Source: Lysobacterales bacterium | GTDB taxonomy: Bacteria > Pseudomonadota > Gammaproteobacteria > Xanthomonadales > Xanthomonadaceae | Assembly (NCBI GenBank): GCA_015655035.1 | Contig: JAATFS010000197.1 | Coordinates: 1 to 12,938, forward strand | Length of the DNA stretch: 12,938 nt | Direction: 5' to 3' | Shown here: piece by piece, positions 6,599-12,184 of the stretch | Position numbering within the stretch: the stretch's first letter is position 1 | How the letters are laid out: each line of letters begins with the position of its first letter | Notes under the pieces: model-generated | What the model was told of the DNA's origin: nothing | Databases searched by the model: none | What the model saw: the letters and a program-made list of their open reading frames with translations, nothing else | Translations under genes and position numbers: made by a program

Positions 6599-6916
6599 TC
6601 AGTTCCCGGCGCAGCGGTACGCAGTGAAACGCTGGCTGCCCTGCTCCGGCTGGCCCTGGGCCTGGACCGCGTTGGCACCGGCGCCCGGGGCTTCGTTGCG
6701 GGCCAGGGTTTCCAGTTCCTCCTGCACGCGCAGCGGATTGCGGTTGTAGAAACCGACCGCGCTCTTGACTGACACCACGACCTCGCCCTTTTGCTGGCAA
6801 CCGGCCGGCACCGCGCCAACCGGCAGCACGCGCACGCTCTTGCCTTCCGGCTCGATCGGCACCCAGGTACAAGCGGCAGTGGAGGCAATCAGGGCAGAAA
6901 GGATCAGAACGCGCAT
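6599..6916 (-). CDS. DUF4156-type lipoprotein
   Basis: A 105-residue predicted lipoprotein. A hydrophobic leader (M-R-V-L-I-L-S-A-L-I) is followed by S12-T-A-A-C16, which reads as a lipobox with C16 as the lipidated residue. The mature part matches the DUF4156 pattern as I recall it: V-x-V-L-P...A-G-C40-Q-x-K-G-E-V-V-V-S-V, G-F-Y-N-R-N, E-E-L-E-T-L-A-R-N-E-A, then A-Y-R-C102. C40 and C102 probably form a disulfide in the periplasm. Function is unknown for the family, which includes small envelope proteins. It is upstream of oleA in the same direction with 102 bases between, so weak co-transcription is possible but a separate unit is more likely. Divergent from the repeat protein. Confidence 0.83.
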   Translation of the reverse strand: MRVLILSALIASTAACTWVPIEPEGKSVRVLPVGAVPAGCQQKGEVVVSVKSAVGFYNRNPLRVQEELETLARNEAPGAGANAVQAQGQPEQGSQRFTAYRCAGN

Positions 6917-7217
6917 CGCAGTGTGGCCAAGTGGAGAACGAAGCCAGATTGTGCCGTAGCCCGCTGAATTGGCAATGATCTGGTGCCGCCAAGGCGATGG
7001 CGGCGGCTTGCCCGGGAGCGGGACGATGGCATGGCGCCGCGCGCTGCGCTTCTATTGCCCGCTTCCGCCGATGCAGCGCAGGAAACATCCTCATCGGCGT
7101 ATAAATGAATGTTTGCTGAATAATATCCCGAAAACCGGAAACTTTGTTGCCACTTTCGTTTTGGTGTACTAGATTACTACCACACCACACATCAACTACA
7201 CCAAAACAGGCCCCGCC
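6917..7217. promoter_or_regulatory. Divergent intergenic region, lipoprotein / repeat protein
   Basis: A 301-base region between divergent genes. The left half (6917-7080) is GC-rich with no recognisable signal. The right half (7080-7217) is clearly AT-richer and holds the plus-strand promoter described separately. No coding potential of any family was recognised. Confidence 0.6.
7147..7175 (+). promoter_or_regulatory. Sigma70-like promoter of the V-x-V-R-P-S repeat protein
   Basis: TTGCCA (7147-7152) and TAGATT (7170-7175) are separated by exactly 17 bases. Each matches four of six consensus positions. The surrounding sequence is AT-rich, unlike the rest of the window. Transcription would start near 7182, about 36 bases ahead of the ATG at 7218. 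Confidence 0.6.
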
Positions 7218-7670
7218 ATGAACACTCGTTCGTTTAGCGCCCTCTTCATCGCCGCCGGCACGTTGCTCACCTGCATGACTGCCCAGGCGTCCAGCATTCC
7301 CACTCTGGATACGCTTCAGGTCCGCCCCTCCATCGAACAGGTGGCGCAACAGGACTACGAGCGCAACAGCGCGATCCCCACCCTCGAGGCGGTGCAGGTG
7401 TGCCCCTCCGCCGAGCAGCTCGCCGAAGCGCAGGCGCAGCGCCGCATCGTCGATCTCGCTACGGTCGAAGTACGCCCCTCCGCCGATCAAATGTCGGAAC
7501 GGCTCACCCCGCATAGCGACGACAGCGCGTATTCGGCTCAGGCCAGCGCCGCGATCAGCGCACTGATCGGCCAGGTCATCGTCCATCTGCCGATACCGCA
7601 GCTGCACCCGTCGCCGGATGAGCTGGAAGCCGTGATCGGCCAGCTCGCCAAGGCGGCCGTGCGGTACTGA
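7218..7670 (+). CDS. Exported protein with four V-x-V-R-P-S repeats, function unknown
   Basis: A 150-residue protein that I cannot assign to a named family. A signal peptide (positive N-terminus, hydrophobic core F7-C19, cleavage likely after A-Q-A24) predicts export to the periplasm or beyond. The mature part has repeated units of about 19 residues: 27-45, 53-71, 77-95 and a diverged copy at 123-141. The core is I-P-T-L-x-x-V-x-V-R-P-S-A-E-Q. Spacing of the core prolines is 26, 24 and 44 residues. In the second copy the arginine is replaced by cysteine (C62), the only cysteine in the mature chain. Between the third and fourth copies lies an alanine/serine-rich linker (about 100-115). The start has a modest AGG about 9 bases upstream and follows a good promoter. 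Confidence 0.8.
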   Translation: MNTRSFSALFIAAGTLLTCMTAQASSIPTLDTLQVRPSIEQVAQQDYERNSAIPTLEAVQVCPSAEQLAEAQAQRRIVDLATVEVRPSADQMSERLTPHSDDSAYSAQASAAISALIGQVIVHLPIPQLHPSPDELEAVIGQLAKAAVRY

Positions 7671-7713
7671 GCCGAAGGCTGCCCGCTTGGCGGCGGCCGG
7701 CTAAACTTGGCCG

Positions 7714-8193
7714 ATGACTGCCGCCCCTGTTATCGACGTCCTGCTGTTCCAGCCCGAGATACCGCCCAATACGGGCAATGTGATCCGCCTTTGCGCCAAC
7801 ACCGGCGCGCGCCTGCACCTGATCGAACCGCTCGGCTTCGATCTCAGCGACAAGCAGCTCAAGCGCGCCGGACTGGACTATCACGAATATGCCCAATTGC
7901 AGGTGCATCCGGATCTGCACAGCGCATTGGCCAGCATCATGCCCAAGCGCTTGTTCGCATTGAGTACGCGCGGTAGCGTGCGCTACGACACCCCGGCCTT
8001 TGCCGCCGGCGACGCCTTCCTGTTCGGCCCGGAAACCCGTGGCCTGCCCAGCGACGTACTGGCCAGCGTGCCGGACGGTCAGCGGCTGCGCCTGCCGATG
8101 CGCCCGGACAACCGCAGCCTAAACCTGTCCAACACCGTCGCCGTGGTGGTGTTCGAGGCCTGGCGCCAGCTCGGATTCCCCGGCGGAATATAG
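7714..8193 (+). CDS. trmL: tRNA (cytidine/uridine-34 2'-O)-methyltransferase TrmL
   Basis: A 159-residue SPOUT-class methyltransferase. TrmL methylates the ribose of the wobble nucleotide (position 34) in leucine tRNAs using S-adenosylmethionine. The three SPOUT motifs are visible: N19-T-G-N-V-I-R-L-C-A-N-T-G31, the knot-forming F104-G-P-E-T-R-G-L-P112, and R134-S-L-N-L-S-N-T-V-A-V-V-V-F. The protein is the minimal single-domain size usual for TrmL (about 155-160), which separates it from the longer TrmJ and TrmH. It lies 43 bases after the repeat protein and may be co-transcribed with it. In enterobacteria the homologue yibK is near secB-gpsA, and the same neighbourhood is partly kept here. 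Confidence 0.94.
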   Translation: MTAAPVIDVLLFQPEIPPNTGNVIRLCANTGARLHLIEPLGFDLSDKQLKRAGLDYHEYAQLQVHPDLHSALASIMPKRLFALSTRGSVRYDTPAFAAGDAFLFGPETRGLPSDVLASVPDGQRLRLPMRPDNRSLNLSNTVAVVVFEAWRQLGFPGGI

Positions 8194-8582
8194 CGCCACA
8201 CTCGTTTCGTAAGGACCGCTGCCACGCCCCGACGCCGGCCGGTTGCAACATGATCGAGCCGCAACGCCTTTGGCGACTCTGCTCCATAACCGCCTGCGCT
8301 TATCTGCGGGGATTGCGGGTGGCCGACGCAATCCCCGCTTAGCCAGGCCCAGCGGGGCTCCCGGGGCAACCCCTACTGATACGCGCCCAGCAGCCCGTAG
8401 CGGGAAACACACAGCTCCCCACGGAATACAAGGGATTCGCCCTGAACGAATACCCTGCATTTACGTACTGGTCAGTTCTGAATTCAGGGGAGATTCCGTC
8501 GAATAACGGAGAATTTACATCTCGGCAGCGAACGGCTTGATGCCTCAGCGCCGTACCCAACTGATAAGTACAGGTATCGATC
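8194..8582 (+). other. Long structured gap ahead of the Ax21-family gene
   Basis: A 389-base region with no recognisable gene. It holds a perfect 12-base stem with a 9-base loop (8306-8338), a G/C-run-rich segment right after it (about 8348-8373), a smaller hairpin (8432-8455) with one bulged base, and a CTGAATTCAG palindrome (8478-8487). None is followed by a T-run. The promoter and leader of the downstream outer-membrane gene must lie here. A small RNA is possible, but I recognise no known RNA family or riboswitch. Confidence 0.5.
8306..8338. repeat. Strong GC-rich hairpin
   Basis: GCGGGGATTGCG (8306-8317) pairs perfectly with CGCAATCCCCGC (8327-8338) around a 9-base loop. It lies 113 bases after trmL. 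There is no T-run on the plus strand, so it could end trmL transcripts only in a Rho-dependent way or form part of an RNA element. Confidence 0.8.
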
Positions 8583-9158
8583 ATGAAGACTTCTCTGCTA
8601 GCTCTCGGCCTCCTCGCCGCCCTGCCGTTTGCAGCCTCCGCTGCCGAGGGCCTGTCCTACAACTACGTCGAAGGCGATTACATCAAGACCGACGGCGACA
8701 ACAGCGACGCTGACGGCTGGGCCGTCAAGGGCTCCTACGCCTTCCACCCGAACTGGAGCGTTTTCGGCGACTACAACAAGCAGACCGTCGACGATAGCGA
8801 TGTCGATGTGCAGCAGTGGCGCGTCGGTGTGGGCTACAACTACGAAATCGCCACGAGCACCGACATGGTTGCCCGCGTGGCCTATCAGAAGTTCGACCCG
8901 GATTCCCCGAACCTGACCTTCGAAGGCGTCAATGCCGAAGTCGGCCTGCGTAACGCTTTCGGCCCGCACTTCGAAGTGTATGCCCTGGCTGGCTACGAGG
9001 ATTACTCGAAGAAGCGCGGCGTGAATCCGGATGGCGAGTTCTACGGCCGCCTCGGCGCCCAGGTCAAGTTGAACCAGAACTGGGGCGTCAACGGCGACTT
9101 CAAGCTGGGCAAGAATGGCGACAAGGAATGGTCGGTCGGCCCGCGTTTCAGCTGGTAA
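8583..9158 (+). CDS. Ax21-family outer-membrane beta-barrel protein
   Basis: A 191-residue exported protein. The signal peptide spans about residues 1-20 (K2, then a leucine/alanine core, A-A-S-A before A21-E-G-L-S-Y-N-Y). The mature N-terminus closely resembles the A-E-N-L-S-Y-N-F-V-E-G-D-Y start of Xanthomonas Ax21. The rest shows alternating strands (W-A-V-K-G-S-Y, W-R-V-G-V-G-Y-N-Y, F-E-V-Y-A-L-A-G-Y) and ends in V-G-P-R-F-S-W, a terminal aromatic typical of outer-membrane barrels. An eight-strand OmpA/OmpX-like barrel is inferred. Early claims that Ax21 is a sulfated immune elicitor and quorum signal were retracted, so only the outer-membrane role should be carried over. The start follows an AGG at about 10 bases. 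The gene is monocistronic: a long leader before it and an intrinsic terminator after it. Confidence 0.85.
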   Translation: MKTSLLALGLLAALPFAASAAEGLSYNYVEGDYIKTDGDNSDADGWAVKGSYAFHPNWSVFGDYNKQTVDDSDVDVQQWRVGVGYNYEIATSTDMVARVAYQKFDPDSPNLTFEGVNAEVGLRNAFGPHFEVYALAGYEDYSKKRGVNPDGEFYGRLGAQVKLNQNWGVNGDFKLGKNGDKEWSVGPRFSW

Positions 9159-9203
9159 GTCGTACTGCGTGATCGCGGCGCGATTCTCTCCCGCGCCGCA
9201 CTG

Positions 9204-9235
9204 GAAGCCCGGTCCCCCGACCGGGCTTCTTTTTT
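9204..9235 (+). terminator. Intrinsic terminator of the Ax21-family gene
   Basis: An 11-base perfect GC-rich stem (9204-9214 with 9219-9229), a CCCC loop and a run of six T residues (9230-9235). It lies 45 bases after the stop codon on the plus strand. This is the clearest terminator in the window. Confidence 0.95.
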
Positions 9236-9273
9236 GGGCGCGGACATGCGCCGCTCCGGACCGCCAAAAGGTG

Positions 9274-9365
9274 AGCCAAGCCGGAAGCCGGCAATCTGGG
9301 AGTCTTGTGAGAGGACCTCAGTCCCGGCAGCAGGCCAGCCAAGCCGGGCGGGACCGTAGTCCCGC
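9274..9365. repeat. Imperfect repeats and hairpin after gpsA
   Basis: AGCCAAGCCGG occurs twice (9274-9284 and 9337-9347). A perfect 7-base hairpin, GCGGGAC (9348-9354) with GTCCCGC (9359-9365), follows the second copy. Between the copies is a related GGACCTCAGTCCCGG. On the minus strand the arrangement reads as two imperfect copies of a GGGACT-x-x-GGTCC unit followed by GGCTTGGCT, just beyond the gpsA stop. It may act as a weak gpsA terminator or be a decayed extragenic repeat. Confidence 0.5.
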
Positions 9366-9394
9366 TCATCCCTGGCGGCACCTCGAATCGCGGG

Positions 9395-10420
9395 CTACTT
9401 GAACAGCGTATCCGGGTATTCGGGCTTCTGTTCGCGCGCCAGCAGTTCCTGCAACGCCGCTGCGGGGGTGATCTCGCCATGCAACACCGCACGTACCGCG
9501 TTGGAGATCGGCAATTCGATTCCATGCTGCTCGGCCTGGCGCATCACTTCGTCGGCGGTCTGCACCGACTCCACCACCTGACCGATCTCGCGAACGGCAT
9601 CGTTCAGGCTCTTACCATGCCCCAACGCCAGACCCAAGCGCCGATTACGCGACAGGTCGCCGGTGCAGGTCAGCACCAGATCGCCCAGGCCGGCCAGGCC
9701 CATCAGGGTTTCAGGGCGCGCGCCGATCACCGCCGCCAACCGCAGCATCTCGTTGAGGCCACGCGTGATCAGGCCAGCACGGGCATTCAATCCCAATTGC
9801 ATGCCATCGGCGACGCCGGTAGCCACGGCCAGTACGTTCTTCATTGCCCCGCCCAGCTCGGCGCCGACCATGTCGTCGCCGGTGTAGGCGCGGAAGGTCG
9901 GCCCGTGCATAGCATCGGCCACGGTCTGGGCAAAGGCGGGGTCGTCGCCGTGGACGGTGATCGCGGTCGGCAAGCCTTGCGTCACTTCCTTGGCGAACGA
10001 CGGGCCGGTGACCACGGCCAACGGCACGTCCGGACCCAGGATCTGACGCGCGACTTCATGCAGGAATCGGCCCGAGCCGGGCTCGAAGCCCTTGGTCGCC
10101 CAGGCCACGCCGGCATGCGCCGGGCGCAACGGTGCCAACTGCTGCACCGTTTCCGTGAACGCATGCGAAGGCACCACCACCAGGATCCAGGCCGCGCCAT
10201 CGATGGCGGTGGCCAGATCGGTGGTGGCCTGCAGCGTCTCCGGCAATGGAATGCCGGGGAGATAACGAGGATTCTCGTGGCTGCCGTCGATGGCCTCGAC
10301 CACCGCGACATCACGGCCCCACAGCACGGTCGGGTGACCGTGCCGGGCAACCAGCGCCGCCAGGGCCGTGCCCCAGGAACCCGCGCCGAGAACGGCGATT
10401 TTCGATTTCGAATCGCTCAT
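9395..10420 (-). CDS. gpsA: Glycerol-3-phosphate dehydrogenase [NAD(P)+]
   Basis: A 341-residue soluble enzyme that reduces dihydroxyacetone phosphate to sn-glycerol-3-phosphate, the backbone for phospholipid synthesis. The nucleotide-binding loop is G12-A-G-S-W-G17. The catalytic lysine is K194 in G-G-A-M-K-N, with T-K-G-F-E at 109-113, V-T-G-P-S-F-A at 137-143 and the substrate-binding S257-R-N-R-R-L-G263. The length is normal for GpsA. The start was set at M-S-D-S-K-S-K, 25 codons inside the longer frame, because the Rossmann fold begins right after it and the longer form would overlap secB. It is 19 bases after the secB stop on the same strand, so the two form an operon. No strong ribosome-binding site precedes it, and translation may depend on secB. 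Confidence 0.97.
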   Translation of the reverse strand: MSDSKSKIAVLGAGSWGTALAALVARHGHPTVLWGRDVAVVEAIDGSHENPRYLPGIPLPETLQATTDLATAIDGAAWILVVVPSHAFTETVQQLAPLRPAHAGVAWATKGFEPGSGRFLHEVARQILGPDVPLAVVTGPSFAKEVTQGLPTAITVHGDDPAFAQTVADAMHGPTFRAYTGDDMVGAELGGAMKNVLAVATGVADGMQLGLNARAGLITRGLNEMLRLAAVIGARPETLMGLAGLGDLVLTCTGDLSRNRRLGLALGHGKSLNDAVREIGQVVESVQTADEVMRQAEQHGIELPISNAVRAVLHGEITPAAALQELLAREQKPEYPDTLFK

Positions 10421-10439
10421 CCGTAGATCAGGCCGCCGC

Positions 10440-10952
10440 TCAGGCGTTGCCAGCCGGCTCGGAGTCGGCCAGCGAGGTGCCCTCGCCCTGAGCACGCTGG
10501 CGCAGGGTCTCGGCGTACAGCGCCTCGAAGTTGATCGGCTGCAGGTAGAACGGCGGGAAGCCGCCGGCCTGGATCAGGTCGCTGACCAGGGTGCGCACGT
10601 ACGGGAACAGGATGTTCGGGCACTGGGTGCCGAGCAGCACGTCCACCGCCTGCGGCTCCAGGCCGACCAGGCCGAACACGCCGGCCTGCTGCACCTCGGC
10701 CACGTAGGCGGTCTTGCCGCCTGCGGTGCAGGTCAGGGTCACGGCCAGCACGACCTCGAAGGCGTTGTCGTTCAAACGCTGCACCTTCTGGTTGAGGTTC
10801 AGCTGCAACTCCGGCTGCACTGCGTCGTTGAACACGGCAGGCGCATTCGGCGACTCGAAAGACACGTCCTTGACGTAGATCTTCTCGATGGTGAAGGCAG
10901 GGCCAGCGGCGGCGGCGGGCGCGGCGGCGCCGTTGGTGGTTTCGTCGGACAT
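10440..10952 (-). CDS. secB: Protein-export chaperone SecB
   Basis: A 170-residue cytoplasmic chaperone that works as a tetramer, holding preproteins unfolded and delivering them to SecA. Conserved text includes I-Y-V-K-D-V-S-F-E-S-P-N near residue 25, the hydrophobic core Y-x-x-E-V-Q-Q-A-G-V-F, and C-P-N-I-L-F-P-Y-V-R followed by G-G-F-P-P-F-Y-L-Q-P-I-N-F. An alanine-rich N-terminal stretch (residues 8-17) and an acidic C-terminal tail are seen, both variable in the family. A GGAG sits 8 bases before the ATG, the best ribosome-binding site among the minus-strand genes here. It leads gpsA in a two-gene operon. Confidence 0.97.
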   Translation of the reverse strand: MSDETTNGAAAPAAAAGPAFTIEKIYVKDVSFESPNAPAVFNDAVQPELQLNLNQKVQRLNDNAFEVVLAVTLTCTAGGKTAYVAEVQQAGVFGLVGLEPQAVDVLLGTQCPNILFPYVRTLVSDLIQAGGFPPFYLQPINFEALYAETLRQRAQGEGTSLADSEPAGNA

Positions 10953-10967
10953 TGCTAACTCCAGAAA

Positions 10968-10995
10968 GCGTTCAGTGATTGAAGCGTTGAGTGAT
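10968..10995. repeat. Tandem 12-base repeat in the secB leader
   Basis: GCGTTCAGTGAT (10968-10979) and GCGTTGAGTGAT (10984-10995) differ at one base and are spaced 16 bases apart. They lie 16-43 bases ahead of the secB start on its transcribed side. They could be paired protein-binding sites or chance. Confidence 0.4.
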
Positions 10996-10999
10996 GCGC

Positions 11000-11027
11000 T
11001 TGTTAGACCACAAGTATCTCATGTCAG
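11000..11027 (-). promoter_or_regulatory. Possible secB promoter
   Basis: On the minus strand CTGACA (11027-11022) matches five of six -35 bases and is followed after 16 bases by TAACAA (11005-11000), a poor -10. The leader would be about 40 bases. The position is sensible, between the rhodanese gene and secB, but the -10 match is weak. Confidence 0.3.
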
Positions 11028-11058
11028 CGATGGGGGCTTTCCCGTGCCAACACAAGGT

Positions 11059-11079
11059 GCGGGGGCAGCGAACCCCCGC
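11059..11079 (-). terminator. Weak hairpin after the rhodanese gene
   Basis: GCGGGGG (11059-11065) pairs with CCCCCGC (11073-11079) around a 7-base loop, starting 24 bases past the rhodanese stop on the minus strand. There is no T-run afterwards, so termination would be partial at best. It may separate rhodanese from secB-gpsA. Confidence 0.4.
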
Positions 11080-11102
11080 GAATTACGCAGGTGCGCCAAG
11101 GC

Positions 11103-11540
11103 TCAGCCGCGGCCTTTGACCAGCGGCAATTCGGCCATCTGCCAGGCGGCGATGCCGCCATCCAGCCAGTAGACCTTCTCGAACCCTGCCTTCTTGAGCT
11201 TGCCAGCGGCCGTGGCCGACGCGCTTCCGCTGCGGCACACCAGCACCACCGGCGATTGCCGGGCATTGCTCAGCAGCTTGCTTTCAGGGTCGAACTTGCT
11301 TGCCATCACGTTGCGACTGCCCGCGATGTGGCCTTTTTCGAAGTCGGCACTGGCCGACAGATCGACCACCAGCGCGTCCTCCTTGTTGATCAGGCGGGTC
11401 AGCTCGGCCGGCTTGAGCGCGGTATAGCCGCGGAACAAGCGCGCGATCTCGGTGACGATAATGGCGACGGTCAGGCCCAACAGGGCCAGCGACAGCATGG
11501 GGTTGCGGCCGGCAAAGGCTTGCAGCTCTTCGAAATTCAC
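11103..11540 (-). CDS. Membrane-anchored single-domain rhodanese (YibN-like)
   Basis: A 145-residue protein with one membrane segment (about residues 14-33) and a rhodanese domain from about residue 45 on. The sulfur-carrying cysteine is C102 in the loop C102-R-S-G-S-A-S. Other rhodanese features are V-V-D-L-S near 58, the G-H-I-A-G-S-R-N-V stretch at 70-78, and W-L-D-G-G-I-A-A-W at 125-133. It probably transfers sulfane sulfur to an unknown acceptor at the inner membrane, with the domain in the cytoplasm. The start codon is GTG rather than ATG, and no clear ribosome-binding site precedes it. It lies upstream of secB-gpsA on the same strand, as yibN does in E. coli, but the grxC gene that E. 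coli has in between is missing. Confidence 0.9.
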   Translation of the reverse strand: MNFEELQAFAGRNPMLSLALLGLTVAIIVTEIARLFRGYTALKPAELTRLINKEDALVVDLSASADFEKGHIAGSRNVMASKFDPESKLLSNARQSPVVLVCRSGSASATAAGKLKKAGFEKVYWLDGGIAAWQMAELPLVKGRG

Positions 11541-11661
11541 AGGATGACGGGTCTATGAAGCGGGCGGCGATTGTCGCACAGGCGGGCCCGCGCATCGCCC
11601 CCGGCCCCGGGAGGCTGCGGCCGAGCAAGCGACGACCAGCGCTCGCTGACGACCGCCGGGC

Positions 11662-12138
11662 CTAGCCTTTCGCCATCGCGGCGAAGCGACCGGTAAAGCT
11701 GGCCGCCACTTGCCCCGAGTGCAGCGCTACCTGCGCGGCCATGGCAATGCGCGCCTTGCCGCGCTGGCGAAAGGTCGCCAGGAACACGTCCCAGCCGCCG
11801 GGTTCGACCGGCGCCGCGCAAGCGACCAGGTCCTCGTACACCGGCGCCAGATAGCGCAGTTGGCTGTCGGCGACATAGACATCGGCGCGATGGCCGGCCA
11901 GTTGCAATTGCAGCGTCAGCCAGCTCCAGCTGGCCAGCGTCATCAGCGACGCCAGGCTGCCGCCGAAGGCGTTGTTCTTGTCGTTGAGATTGGCCGACAG
12001 CGGGGCTCGCAGGCGCAGGACCCCGTGCTGGAAGTCCTCAGCAACGATCTGCATCGCCAGCACCGGCGGCATCTGCGAAAAATGCCGTTGCAACGATTGC
12101 AGCGCGGCCGGGAGCGGAAGGACGGATGGCTCGGTCAT
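11662..12138 (-). CDS. YiiD C-terminal-type hotdog thioesterase
   Basis: A 158-residue protein of the hotdog fold resembling the C-terminal domain of YiiD, annotated as a putative acyl thioesterase. The signature is N50-L-N-D-K-N-N-A-F-G-G60-S-L-A-S-L-M, with the helix that follows (T67-A-S-W-S-W-L), and Y97-L-A-P-V after the central strand. The substrate is not known and the fused acetyltransferase domain of enterobacterial YiiD is absent. The start M-T-E-P-S-V was chosen because it fits the domain. The longer frame to 12387 runs antisense to the hemD-like gene and has no family character. It is divergent from hemD with 46 bases between, so both promoters must be compact. The rhodanese gene follows 121 bases downstream. 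Confidence 0.87.
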   Translation of the reverse strand: MTEPSVLPLPAALQSLQRHFSQMPPVLAMQIVAEDFQHGVLRLRAPLSANLNDKNNAFGGSLASLMTLASWSWLTLQLQLAGHRADVYVADSQLRYLAPVYEDLVACAAPVEPGGWDVFLATFRQRGKARIAMAAQVALHSGQVAASFTGRFAAMAKG

Positions 12139-12184
12139 CGGGGCAGCGTTACCGGGATGGCGCAGGGCTCGCATAATGCCCGCA

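Noticed and set aside
8194..8582. Riboswitch or tRNA ahead of the Ax21-family gene
   Set aside because: No conserved riboswitch core or tRNA cloverleaf with a T-loop motif could be found; only generic stems are visible.
9479..10426. Plus-strand open frame (315 codons) opposite gpsA
   Set aside because: It is the mirror frame of gpsA with histidine/glutamine/arginine-rich text and no domain.
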